Shown here one piece after another: positions 33,170-42,457 of a stretch of 64,000 nucleotides of DNA. A model generated the notes under the pieces. It was given only the letters and a program-made list of their open reading frames with translations, had not been told where the DNA came from and made no database searches. Position 1 is the first letter of the stretch; the number at the start of each line of letters is the position of its first letter. Source of the stretch: Saprospiraceae bacterium (GTDB taxonomy: Bacteria; Bacteroidota; Bacteroidia; Chitinophagales; Saprospiraceae). A program made the translations under genes and the position numbers. The stretch is from contig JAIYCH010000131.1 of assembly GCA_027488135.1 (NCBI GenBank), forward strand, positions 1 through 64,000, given 5' to 3'.

Positions 33170-35794
33170 ATGGCTAAATCAGAAAATACTAAGGAAACTC
33201 CCCTAATGGCCCAATACTTTAAAGTGAAGGCCAGGCATCCCGATGCTATTTTGCTTTTTCGAGTAGGTGATTTTTACGAAACTTTTGGAGATGATGCCAT
33301 TAAAACGGCTTCAGTACTGGGTATTGTGCTTACTAATAGAAATAATGGGGGTAGTGACGTTCCTTTAGCTGGTTTTCCTTATCATTCGTTAGATGTTTAC
33401 TTGCCACGATTAGTTAGAGGTGGATATCGAGTGGCTATTTGTGAGCAACTTGAAAAACCTGATCCGCAGAAAAAGATTGTAAAAAGGGGGGTAACTGAAA
33501 TTATTACTCCAGGGGTTACCTTGGAACACTCCCTGTTAGATACCAAAAAAAATAATTTTCTCGCAGCCATTCATTTTACAAAAAAGGATGAAATTGGAAT
33601 TGCTTTTTTAGACATTTCAACGGGTGAATTTTTACTTTCTGAGGGAGATTTTCCTAATGCCGATAAATTAATCAGAAGCCTAAATCCCTCTGAAATTATT
33701 ATTGGAAAGGATAAAAAATCATTTGCTGAGAAGGAGTGGGGAGGGTCATTTTATTTAACCTGGCTCGATGAATGGGTCTGTACCTACGATTACGGTAGAG
33801 AAAGGTTGCTAAATCATTTCGATGTTCTCAATTTAAAAGGTTTTGGCATTGAAGACCTTTCTTTAGGTCAGGTAGCTGCTGGAGCTATTCTTCATTATTT
33901 GGAGACGACCGAAAATAGGCAACTGAAGCATATTTCGACCATCAATAGAATTCAACCGGATAATTATGTCTGGCTGGATCGTTTTACGGTAAGAAATCTT
34001 GAACTAATTTACTCCCCTCATGAATCGGGCACTTCTCTTCTCGATGTTTTAGATAATACCGTTTCTCCTATGGGTTCACGGTTGTTAAAAAAATGGGTGG
34101 TTTTGCCGTTGAGAAATCAATCTGAAATTGAAGCAAGATTATCCGTCGTTTCCTGGTTTTTTGAAAATATGGAAGTAGGCGAAGATATTTCCAGACTATT
34201 AATCAAATTAGGCGATATAGAAAGATTAATTTCCAGGGTGCCTATGGGTAAAATTAATCCCCGAGAGGTAAATCAATTAAGGAAATCATTGGCGGCCATT
34301 CAACCGCTAAAAGAATTTCTTTTCTCTTCAAAAATAGACACCCTTATCCAATTGGCTGAATCTTTGAATCCCTGCGATTCTTTAGCGGAAAGAATTAGTA
34401 AACAAATAGTAGATGATCCACCTGTAAATATGTACAAAGGTGGAGTAATAGCTAATGGCTTTTCACCCGACCTGGATCAATGGCGGTTCATCATAAATAA
34501 TAGTAAAGACTTATTGTTGAATCTCCAACAGAAGGAAATTGAAAGATCTGGAATTCAAAGTTTAAAAATTGGGTATAATTCAGTTTTTGGTTATTATCTG
34601 GAAGTAACTAATAAACATAAAGATTCGACGCCCGCTGACTGGATTAGGAAGCAGACGCTTTCCAATGGAGAGCGATTTGTTACTGAAGAATTAAAAGTTC
34701 TTGAAGCTAAAATTCTTCAGGCTGAAGAGAAATGTGTGGAGATAGAAAATAGTTTGTTTAATCAATTAGTGATTGATTTGCAAGCTTATATAGCACCTGT
34801 TCAGATCAATGCGCAAGTAGCTGCACAGGTAGATTGCTTGCTATCTTTTTCTAAAAATGCAAAGAAATTTAATTATGTCAGGCCCAAAGTAAATCAGTCA
34901 TATAATATTGATATAAAACAAGGCAGGCACCCTGTGATTGAACAAAAGCTGCCATTGGGAGAGTTTTATGTTCCAAATGATACCTTTTTGGACAATGATT
35001 TTCAGCAAATTTTAATGATAACAGGTCCTAATATGGCTGGTAAATCTGCTATTTTAAGACAAACTGCCCTGATTTGTTTAATGGCTCAGATGGGTTCATT
35101 TGTACCCGCACAATCAGCGGAATTGGGTATTTTAGATAAAATTTTTACCAGGGTAGGGGCCAGTGATAATATTTCTTCTGGGGAATCTACTTTTATGGTC
35201 GAAATGAATGAAACATCGAGTATTTTAAATAATATTTCATCCAGAAGTCTGGTACTTCTTGATGAAATTGGACGAGGTACGAGTACTTATGATGGTATTT
35301 CGATTGCCTGGTCAATTGCTGAATTTTTACATGAAAATAATTTTTGTAAGGCAAAAACGTTATTCGCAACGCATTATCACGAATTAAATGCCTTAGAGGA
35401 ACGATTCCCAAGAATTCATAATTTTCATGTTGCCACCAGAGAGGTTGATAAAAAAATTATTTTTCTTAGGAAGTTAACAGAAGGCGGTAGTGAACATTCT
35501 TTTGGTATTCACGTGGCACGAATGTCAGGAATGCCTAAAATAATTATTGAAAGAGCGGGAGAAATTTTAAGTGAGCTTGAGAATAAAAGGCTACAGGGGA
35601 ATACTAAATCGGTGGATATAGCTAAAACCATTTCGAAGAGAGTACCAGAGGCACTTCAATTAAGTATTTTTGAAACGGTTGACCCCCTGGCTGGACAATT
35701 AAAACAAGCCATCCTTAACCTTGATCTCAATACAATGACTCCGATTGAATGTATGCTTAAAATAAGGGAGTTAAAAAATTTATTGGAATCTTAA
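33170..35794 (+). CDS. mutS: DNA mismatch repair protein MutS
   Basis: An 874-residue MutS. The mismatch-reading motif FRVGDFYETF lies near residue 30. The Walker A motif is TGPNMAGKSAIL near 618, and Walker B LLDEIGRGTSTYDG near 695 and the signature SSGESTFMVEM near 665 are intact. The C-terminal dimerisation helices are present. It recognises mismatches and recruits MutL. The ATG at 33170 is used, as the TTG at 33152 is too close to the promoter and gives a non-family extension. DapB follows nine bases later and is probably co-transcribed. Confidence 0.97.
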   Translation: MAKSENTKETPLMAQYFKVKARHPDAILLFRVGDFYETFGDDAIKTASVLGIVLTNRNNGGSDVPLAGFPYHSLDVYLPRLVRGGYRVAICEQLEKPDPQKKIVKRGVTEIITPGVTLEHSLLDTKKNNFLAAIHFTKKDEIGIAFLDISTGEFLLSEGDFPNADKLIRSLNPSEIIIGKDKKSFAEKEWGGSFYLTWLDEWVCTYDYGRERLLNHFDVLNLKGFGIEDLSLGQVAAGAILHYLETTENRQLKHISTINRIQPDNYVWLDRFTVRNLELIYSPHESGTSLLDVLDNTVSPMGSRLLKKWVVLPLRNQSEIEARLSVVSWFFENMEVGEDISRLLIKLGDIERLISRVPMGKINPREVNQLRKSLAAIQPLKEFLFSSKIDTLIQLAESLNPCDSLAERISKQIVDDPPVNMYKGGVIANGFSPDLDQWRFIINNSKDLLLNLQQKEIERSGIQSLKIGYNSVFGYYLEVTNKHKDSTPADWIRKQTLSNGERFVTEELKVLEAKILQAEEKCVEIENSLFNQLVIDLQAYIAPVQINAQVAAQVDCLLSFSKNAKKFNYVRPKVNQSYNIDIKQGRHPVIEQKLPLGEFYVPNDTFLDNDFQQILMITGPNMAGKSAILRQTALICLMAQMGSFVPAQSAELGILDKIFTRVGASDNISSGESTFMVEMNETSSILNNISSRSLVLLDEIGRGTSTYDGISIAWSIAEFLHENNFCKAKTLFATHYHELNALEERFPRIHNFHVATREVDKKIIFLRKLTEGGSEHSFGIHVARMSGMPKIIIERAGEILSELENKRLQGNTKSVDIAKTISKRVPEALQLSIFETVDPLAGQLKQAILNLDLNTMTPIECMLKIRELKNLLES

Positions 35795-35803
35795 ATCATA
35801 AAA

Positions 35804-36529
35804 ATGAAAATTGCACTTATTGGCTATGGGAAAATGGGAAAAACCATCGCTGAATTAGCTAAAACACAACATCATGAAATTATTTTAACCATTGATGCGG
35901 ATAATAAAAATGATTTACAAAGTGATTTGTTTAAATCTGCTGATGTAGCTATAGAATTTACCCAACCTAATCAGGCTTTTGGTAATATTATGGCTTGTTT
36001 TGAGGCTGGAGTTCCCGTTGTTTGCGGTACAACAGGGTGGTATGATGAACTACCTAAGTTAGTTTCAGCGTGCAACGAAAAAAATGGGTCTCTCATCTAT
36101 GCCTCTAATTTCTCTATTGGTGTAAATTTGTTTTTTGTACTGAATAAAATACTGGCAAAGCAAATGAGTCAATATCCAGATTATAAAGTTTCAATGCAGG
36201 AGACACACCATACAGCAAAACTCGATGCGCCCAGTGGCACTGCTATCACTTTAGCAGAAGATTTAATAAATAATCACTCCGGTTATCAAGGCTGGTCAAA
36301 AGGGATTCCAGCTGATGAAATATCATTTCCTATTCTTTCGGTTAGGGAAGATCCTGCTCCGGGTAAACACGAAATATTTTACACTTCAGAGATAGATGAA
36401 ATAAAAATAAGCCATGAAGCTTTAAATAGAAATGGATTCTCTCTTGGTGCTCTTTATGCCGCAAAATGGATAAAAGGAAACAAGGGGATTCATCATTTTG
36501 CAGATATATTGTCGCTACAACTCAGCTAA
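35804..36529 (+). CDS. dapB: 4-hydroxy-tetrahydrodipicolinate reductase
   Basis: A 241-residue enzyme. The nucleotide-binding GYGKMGK is near residue 8, CGTTGWY near 74, and the signature ETHHTAKLDAPSGTA near 130, with the catalytic histidine pair and lysine, is intact. It reduces the dipicolinate precursor in lysine and diaminopimelate synthesis. It lies nine bases after mutS. Its 3' end overlaps the convergent helical-protein gene by 15 bp. Confidence 0.95.
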   Translation: MKIALIGYGKMGKTIAELAKTQHHEIILTIDADNKNDLQSDLFKSADVAIEFTQPNQAFGNIMACFEAGVPVVCGTTGWYDELPKLVSACNEKNGSLIYASNFSIGVNLFFVLNKILAKQMSQYPDYKVSMQETHHTAKLDAPSGTAITLAEDLINNHSGYQGWSKGIPADEISFPILSVREDPAPGKHEIFYTSEIDEIKISHEALNRNGFSLGALYAAKWIKGNKGIHHFADILSLQLS

Positions 36530-37930
36530 TTTTTCAAGCAGCCAGTTTTTTGATGCAACATTTTTTGTCTGCTCTAATTCTAAGGTAAGTTTTTGTTTCG
36601 CTTTTTCATCCTTCGGTGTCATTTTCGCTAGTTTCTTTGCTATGGAAACAAAATTTCTATAAAGCTCCTTTCGATTGTCTGGAATATGATTATTTCTGTT
36701 TAAAAAAGCCCTGAAGCTATCCAGTAAAAAAAATAAGGCATCTGTTTCCCCTGTATCATAATAGGTACATATTAACATGGTCTTGGAATTTAGATTATAT
36801 ATATAATCATCGTATTCAACAGATTGTAGTGTTTTTATTACAAGGTCATACTTTTTTTGATAAAAATACAACTGGGCAAGATTAAATGATAAAGAATTAT
36901 CCCTCTGATTTTCAGGGAGTAGCGGGGCATAATCTGTGATAAATGCTTCTATCCAGTTAAATTCCTTTAAACGTAGGCCAATGACCACAATATTTTTAAA
37001 GTGATAGGGAGAGAATGATTGATCTTCCAATAAAATATCTTGTGATACTACCTCTTTGTAAAAATCAAAAAGTTGAGCTAAAAACTTACTGTTTCCTTTG
37101 TTTATTTGAATAGAACAATAATTAATAATCGTAGAATATATTTCTGCTAACTCTTTTTTAGGAAAAAGTGGATTATTCTCGGAAACGGATTGCCTAAGGG
37201 AAAAGTAGTTTTCCTCATTTTCTGAATCAGTGTATAAATTCAATAGCTTTGAATAGAGCATGATACTTGGCACATTTTCATAACCTTTTAATTTTATCAT
37301 GTTTTTAACCTCATCAATATAGGTCAACTTATAGGTGTGTATAGCCAAGTTTTTGAGTTCGATTTCTTTGCAGAATAAACGTAACTTTTCAGATAAATAA
37401 AAGACGTCCAGAGATTCGTTTATTTCCTCAATATTAGAACGAATATTTCTATCTCCCTCTAAATTTAGAATTTCATAATTATTTCTTTCAAGAGAATAAC
37501 GTTGTAAAAATGCCTGAGAATGTCGGAATTCGTTAGCCTCCAGGCGAATACGCGCACTTTTCACACTACTTTTTGTGAGACTAATTAGTTTTCTTTCGTT
37601 TATGACTTCTAATAAAGATAAATCTTGAACTATTGGGTCACGTTGATATAGGTCAAAAGACAAAAATTTTGTCAATAGCTTGAAGAGATCTGAAAAGTAT
37701 TTTCTTAATCTAATGTCATCGAACGGTATCCCCCTGAATATTTTTTTCCAAAGGACTTGTTTTTCTGGTAATTGCGTTGGATTTTTGCTTATATGCTCGT
37801 CCATAAAGTCAAAAATAGAGACCATATTTTCATCGCTATTAAAAAAAGGAGATATTAGAAATTTTTTAAATCTATTTCTCTCTGGTTTGTTGAGATGTAG
37901 GAGCGTCTGTATTAATTTAGAGTCTTTCAT
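36515..37930 (-). CDS. Helical protein of unknown function with KFLISPFFN N-terminal motif
   Basis: A 471-residue cytosolic protein with no signal peptide and a dense, charged, alpha-helical composition. The N-terminus reads LNKPERNRFKKFLISPFFNSD, a pattern (E..+.+KFL.SP.FN) that marks a protein group widespread in Bacteroidota without a known role. The remainder looks like a long TPR/HEAT-like solenoid (for example SLSFNLAQLYFYQKKYDLVIK near residue 350). No catalytic motif is apparent. The 3' end overlaps dapB. It may be a scaffold, but I cannot name a function. Confidence 0.7.
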   Translation of the reverse strand: MKDSKLIQTLLHLNKPERNRFKKFLISPFFNSDENMVSIFDFMDEHISKNPTQLPEKQVLWKKIFRGIPFDDIRLRKYFSDLFKLLTKFLSFDLYQRDPIVQDLSLLEVINERKLISLTKSSVKSARIRLEANEFRHSQAFLQRYSLERNNYEILNLEGDRNIRSNIEEINESLDVFYLSEKLRLFCKEIELKNLAIHTYKLTYIDEVKNMIKLKGYENVPSIMLYSKLLNLYTDSENEENYFSLRQSVSENNPLFPKKELAEIYSTIINYCSIQINKGNSKFLAQLFDFYKEVVSQDILLEDQSFSPYHFKNIVVIGLRLKEFNWIEAFITDYAPLLPENQRDNSLSFNLAQLYFYQKKYDLVIKTLQSVEYDDYIYNLNSKTMLICTYYDTGETDALFFLLDSFRAFLNRNNHIPDNRKELYRNFVSIAKKLAKMTPKDEKAKQKLTLELEQTKNVASKNWLLEKLAEL

Positions 37931-37990
37931 AAAAGTATCTTTTCAAAAGTTAAATTTATATTAACGTAAACGTGATTTGGAATTTAATTG

Positions 37991-37998
37991 TATATTTG
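37991..37998 (+). promoter_or_regulatory. Candidate -7 element for the T9SS cargo gene
   Basis: TATATTTG is an exact TAnnTTTG match about 30 bases before the ATG at 38030. An upstream TTTG (37976-37979) is spaced too closely to serve as the -33 element. Confidence 0.4.
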
Positions 37999-38029
37999 TA
38001 AATAAAAAATCGACCTAATCTCAAATAGC

Positions 38030-40477
38030 ATGTATTCAAAAATAACTTATCTGGCATTTACCATTTTATTTTGGGTCTTTTACGTCACACTTTCTGCTCA
38101 GACGATTGTTGTAAAAACGGTTGATGTAATAAAAAATAAGAATGGGGTTGGTCTTGTTGAAGTAGATCCCAATACTACGCCTACCCATACTAATCCTGCC
38201 TCAGGTATTATTACAGTATTAGGTATTGGAAATATTTATAAGTTCACATACTCACCAAAATTTGACTTTTTAGGTCAAGATACCTTTTCTGTAAATTCTA
38301 TTTCAGGAAACATTTCAACAACTACCCGTTTCAATGTGACCGTCAGACAATCAAAAGTTATTGCAATTCCTGATTTATATGCTTATGACTTTATCAAGAA
38401 AGGAGAACAATTAATGTCTGTTACTGAAAATGATATTGATGAAGAAAATGGTCTTAAACCAACTATTTTAGAAATCACCTCAAAAAATAATGGACTTTTT
38501 AAAATCTCTGGGGATAGAAAAGATATCTTTTTTACTCCTGTGTCCGGTTTTTCAGGGGTTGCAAACATAACTTATCTTGTTTGTAACTCTACAAATGAAG
38601 TTTGCGCTCAAACTACAGCATCTATCATTGTTCCGAATCCCAGAGATACCTTTGAAGTTTTTACCCCTAAGTTTACACCCATCAATCTGCCAATTCCAAA
38701 GGATTTTGTTCTACAGAGTTCTTCTGCGAATGGCACATTAAAGCTATCTGGACATTTTCAAGAATTTACACCGAACGCCAATTTTGTTGGAAGAGAGAGT
38801 TTACTTTTCCAAAATACGTTAACAAATCAGCAAATTGCAGTTAATGTCAATGTATTAAGTAAACGTAAAAATATATATGCCTTTGACGATTACACTTCTT
38901 TGACGCCAGGTTCCACTATCCAAAACTGGAATCTGCTGGTAAACGATAAAATAACCGGAACATCCTCTTTCAAAATTATTTCTGCACCGAAATTTGGTAA
39001 AATTACCGTGGATGGAGGCAGAGTTACTTACGAAGCTCCAAATGGTTCTACCTTTTCTGGTGTAGATCAATTCACTTATGAACTTTCTCAGGACGGGCTG
39101 GATAAAGAAATAGCTACTGCTTATGTTAGGATAAGCAGATTTGAGCCTAATGCATCAACTTTTAATTTTTTTACGCCTAAAGGATCGCCTCTAAAGGTAA
39201 CCCATACACTTCCTTCCTCTTTAAAGAATGTCAAATTTGAAATTAGTAAAACAGGTATTGGTGCTTTAGTAGTAAATAGTGATAATAGCCTTACTTATAC
39301 TCCTCAAATTACACCCGGTATTGATAATTGGGAAGTGGATTATTTTGTATCTGATAAGAAAGTTTCTACGATTAAATTGATTTTTAATGTGTTAAACGAA
39401 AATGTTACCGATCCTTGTTTTGGTGATGATTGTACTTGGAGTGGTGATACAGATAATGATGGAATTGTTTCTTTATCAGATTTGCTGCCGATAGGTCAAT
39501 ACCTCGGTAGTGTTAATTTATTTGATGGACCAGCAGTGACAACTTCATGGTATGGTAAAAAAGCGCAAGAATGGGCAAATAATCCTTTATTGAAATATGT
39601 AAATACGAGTGGGGATAAATTTATCTCAGACGCTGATACTTTGGCTGTTAAGAATCATTTAGGAAAAACACATGGTATTATTTCAAAAGATATACCTATT
39701 CAAACATTTGCAGTAAAGTTAAAAGGAAATGCATCAGTTAAACCAGGTGAAGCTTTAAATTTGGAAGTTTTTATTGGAGATAAATCAAAACCTGCCATTG
39801 ATTTATATGGATTCACCCTGTCATTGCCCTTTAACAAACAGTTATTTGATTTATCTAAATCATCTTTAAATTTTGATACCAGAAGTTGGATGGCATATAA
39901 TTCTCCTGTCTTCTCTATGACAAATAGTAACAATGACAGAGGGGTCATGGAAGCTGCTTACACAAGAACGAGTGGTAAGTCAGCGGACGGTTTTGGTAAA
40001 GTGGGTACTGCAAGAATTATTGTCATTGATATCGCAGGTATAAAGCCACCAAGCGGTTCAAACGAATTACAAGTTACATTGGGTGGTCAGGCTACAGGAA
40101 GTGACGCTAACGGTAATGCTTACAGTCTTTACGTCGAACCATTTACCCTAACCATTGATTTTAGCGATGTTAAAGAAAAAGTGACGCCTACCTTACCGGT
40201 AGAACCTGTTTTAAGTCCCAGGTTTAATGAAGGTGGTGAAATTGATGTTTTTCCAAATCCTGCCACAGATTTCGTTAACATAAAAAGCTATAAAAATAAT
40301 TTAATCAGGACTGTTCAGTTAGTAAATATGTCAGGTCAGATACTGTTTGAGTCAAATAATATACATAACACAGAAATAGAGATATCCATTGCAAATAGAG
40401 TAACTGGCGTATATTATCTCAGAGTTCTTACTGAAAATGCGATATTCACACGTAAATTACAAATCCTACAAAGGTAA
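38030..40477 (+). CDS. T9SS cargo protein with cadherin-like repeats, dockerin-like and cohesin-like regions
   Basis: An 815-residue secreted protein. A signal peptide ends near LSAQ (residue 24). Five repeats of the cadherin/Ig-like type (F-x-P-x-x-x-F-x-G-x-x-x-F/I-x-Y) fill residues 25-460. A dockerin-like pair of calcium loops follows: DTDNDGIVSLSDL near 471 and NTSGDKFISDADT near 525. Residues about 560-720 are beta-rich and resemble a cohesin domain (FAVKLKGNASVKPGEALNLEV then a hydrophobic DLYGFTLSLPF). The end (about 738-815) is a type A T9SS sorting domain (IDVFPNPATDFVNI, then GVYYLRVL). The protein is probably released to or tethered on the cell surface. The partner is unknown. Confidence 0.78.
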   Translation: MYSKITYLAFTILFWVFYVTLSAQTIVVKTVDVIKNKNGVGLVEVDPNTTPTHTNPASGIITVLGIGNIYKFTYSPKFDFLGQDTFSVNSISGNISTTTRFNVTVRQSKVIAIPDLYAYDFIKKGEQLMSVTENDIDEENGLKPTILEITSKNNGLFKISGDRKDIFFTPVSGFSGVANITYLVCNSTNEVCAQTTASIIVPNPRDTFEVFTPKFTPINLPIPKDFVLQSSSANGTLKLSGHFQEFTPNANFVGRESLLFQNTLTNQQIAVNVNVLSKRKNIYAFDDYTSLTPGSTIQNWNLLVNDKITGTSSFKIISAPKFGKITVDGGRVTYEAPNGSTFSGVDQFTYELSQDGLDKEIATAYVRISRFEPNASTFNFFTPKGSPLKVTHTLPSSLKNVKFEISKTGIGALVVNSDNSLTYTPQITPGIDNWEVDYFVSDKKVSTIKLIFNVLNENVTDPCFGDDCTWSGDTDNDGIVSLSDLLPIGQYLGSVNLFDGPAVTTSWYGKKAQEWANNPLLKYVNTSGDKFISDADTLAVKNHLGKTHGIISKDIPIQTFAVKLKGNASVKPGEALNLEVFIGDKSKPAIDLYGFTLSLPFNKQLFDLSKSSLNFDTRSWMAYNSPVFSMTNSNNDRGVMEAAYTRTSGKSADGFGKVGTARIIVIDIAGIKPPSGSNELQVTLGGQATGSDANGNAYSLYVEPFTLTIDFSDVKEKVTPTLPVEPVLSPRFNEGGEIDVFPNPATDFVNIKSYKNNLIRTVQLVNMSGQILFESNNIHNTEIEISIANRVTGVYYLRVLTENAIFTRKLQILQR

Positions 40478-40504
40478 TCCCATAACACATATTCTTTTTT
40501 AGCG

Positions 40505-40538
40505 AATCGCCTGTATCTTTATGTTACAGGCGATTTTT
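40505..40538. terminator. Bidirectional intrinsic terminator
   Basis: AATCGCCTGTA pairs with TACAGGCGATT (11 base pairs) around a nine-base loop, followed by TTTTT and preceded by an A/T-rich run usable on the other strand. It lies between the T9SS cargo gene and the convergent response regulator gene, and overlaps the regulator's stop codon. Confidence 0.85.
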
Positions 40539-41255
40539 ATTAATGATGTCCAGTAATTCATCTCTGTAATTTTTTCCAACGGGGAGTAACTTAGGGATAT
40601 TCTTTTCAAAAACCTCCACCATATTTCCCAATATGGCATTTATTCGGTCTATGTTGACAATATAAGATCGGTGAATTCTTTTGAATTTCAAAATTGGTAA
40701 CTTTTCTTCAAGGCTTTTCATTGTTTGTAAAGTAATAACTCTTTGGTTTTCCATACGGATAATAACATAATCCTTTAATCCTTCTATATAAATAATTTCA
40801 TTATGGTTTATTTTAATTAGTTTTTTATCAGCTTTTACAAAGAAGTAGTCTTCAGGTTCTTTCTCGGAACTAACTTTTTCCAGTGTTTTATTTTTATGTA
40901 ATTGATGAAGTTCAAACCCCTTATTTATAGCTTTAATAAACCGTTCCATAGAAATGGGCTTCAATAAATAGTCTAATACATTCAGCTCAAAACCTTCAAT
41001 GGCATGATTTGGATAAGCGGTGGTAATAATAACTAAAGGAGGGTTTTTTAAAGTTTTTAAAAAATCCAAACCACTTATCATGGGCATTTGAATATCTAAG
41101 AAAATAAGGTCAATAGAAGTGCTCTTTAACCATTCATTTGCCTCAATGGCATTCAGGCATTTAGCCACTAAGTTTAGTTCGGGAAATTGTGAAACATAAG
41201 TTTCCAATACATCCTGTGCTAAAGGTTCATCATCAATTATTAAGATATTAAGCAT
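40524..41255 (-). CDS. LytTR-family response regulator
   Basis: A 243-residue regulator. The receiver domain (residues 1-120) shows IIDDEPLAQ near 5, the phosphoacceptor Asp in LIFLDIQMP near 55, a Thr in ITTAYP near 78 and the Lys in LLKPIS near 102. The LytTR DNA-binding domain covers about 140-240 (EIIYIEGLKDYVIIR, then FKRIHRSYIVNI). It is the partner of the LytS-like kinase gene 11 bases upstream. The usual mode is binding direct repeats near promoters. Targets are not evident here. Confidence 0.93.
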   Translation of the reverse strand: MLNILIIDDEPLAQDVLETYVSQFPELNLVAKCLNAIEANEWLKSTSIDLIFLDIQMPMISGLDFLKTLKNPPLVIITTAYPNHAIEGFELNVLDYLLKPISMERFIKAINKGFELHQLHKNKTLEKVSSEKEPEDYFFVKADKKLIKINHNEIIYIEGLKDYVIIRMENQRVITLQTMKSLEEKLPILKFKRIHRSYIVNIDRINAILGNMVEVFEKNIPKLLPVGKNYRDELLDIINKNRL

Positions 41256-41266
41256 TTTTTTTAATT

Positions 41267-42304
41267 TTAATCAGTTAAATTAAGCGTAAGGTTTACACAA
41301 TATTCCTGTGGCAGGTTCAGTATATTCAATTCGAACCTGTTTGGATAGATGAGTTGTAATCGCCTATTTACATTTTCCAGACCAATACCACCTACAAGGG
41401 ACAAATTTTCAGTATTATAAACGGTGGAAGATTTATTATTAGCTATGGAAAAGTTCAGCAGATGATTATTAACATTTAAGGTAATATGGACATATCGGAT
41501 GGTATCCAAAGAGGTATTCACACTATGTTTAAAAGAATTTTCTAAAAATGGAATCAATAATAGGGGAGCGATGAGTTCATTTTCTATACTTCCAACGATG
41601 TTAAATTTTATATCAATGGAATTTCCTTGTCTTAATTTTTCTAAATCCAGATAATTTTGCAAATAAAGAATTTCTTTTGAGAGATTTACCTTTTTTTCAT
41701 TACACTCGTACAACATATACCTCATCATATCAGATAACTTAATAACTATTTCAGGCGCAAGATCTGATTTTTTTAATGTCAGGGAATATAGGCTATTTAA
41801 AGTGTTAAAAAAGAAGTGAGGATTAATTTGAGACTTTAAAAATTGTAGTTCTGACTGCATATTCTTGTTCTCCAGTTGTTGTCTCAACGATATTTGTGCA
41901 AACCAGTCAACTACAATATTTCCAATGGTAGTAAAGCCTGAAATGACGATAAATACAAAGAAATATCCTGTCTGTTTTTCGAATAATTTATACTGATAGG
42001 TAGGGAAATCATTTAATTTGATATGGAGAGCCATAGTTTTAATAGGTGTTAATAAAAAACAGGCTAAGAATAATAAGAATAAATAAGTGAAGATTTTTTT
42101 CTGGTTTAAATAATTAGGTATTAAATAAAGAAGGTTTAAATAAACGATGAAGATATAGAAACTCACATTGATGAGTTCGTTACTAAGGTTAAAAATGATG
42201 TCTTCCTTTGTTTCTTTTAGTAAAAGAAGGACAGAAAACATTACTATCCAAATAATGATGTGGATAATCCAATTAATTTTAGAAGAAAGAAAAAGTTTAT
42301 CCAA
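41267..42304 (-). CDS. LytS/YpdA-like sensor histidine kinase
   Basis: A 345-residue membrane kinase. About four predicted transmembrane helices fill the N-terminal 140 residues. The His_kinase domain begins with QLEFLKSQINPHFFFNTLNSLYSL near residue 155-180, whose INPHFFFNTLNS motif holds the phosphorylated histidine; the ATP-binding lid has GGIGLENVNRRL near 315. No periplasmic sensor domain is visible, so the membrane segment itself may sense. The start appears to be a TTG at 42304, because the first ATG would remove the start of the first helix. It is cotranscribed with the regulator. Confidence 0.88.
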   Translation of the reverse strand: MDKLFLSSKINWIIHIIIWIVMFSVLLLLKETKEDIIFNLSNELINVSFYIFIVYLNLLYLIPNYLNQKKIFTYLFLLFLACFLLTPIKTMALHIKLNDFPTYQYKLFEKQTGYFFVFIVISGFTTIGNIVVDWFAQISLRQQLENKNMQSELQFLKSQINPHFFFNTLNSLYSLTLKKSDLAPEIVIKLSDMMRYMLYECNEKKVNLSKEILYLQNYLDLEKLRQGNSIDIKFNIVGSIENELIAPLLLIPFLENSFKHSVNTSLDTIRYVHITLNVNNHLLNFSIANNKSSTVYNTENLSLVGGIGLENVNRRLQLIYPNRFELNILNLPQEYCVNLTLNLTD

Positions 42305-42426
42305 AATATTTAAATTTTTATAATAATAGAACGATTTGCTCTAAAGTACAAATAAATAAGATGAATTGGATAGAGGCATAGACGAAACTCCCATAATTTT
42401 ATTCCATAAGATAAAAGGTTTATTTG

Positions 42427-42434
42427 TATTTTTG
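42427..42434 (+). promoter_or_regulatory. Candidate -7 promoter element for fabD
   Basis: TATTTTTG is an exact TAnnTTTG match about 24 bases before the fabD ATG. A short leader would result. No matching -33 TTTG is present at the expected distance. Confidence 0.45.
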
Positions 42435-42457
42435 TAGTCTAACAATAAAGTAAAAGA

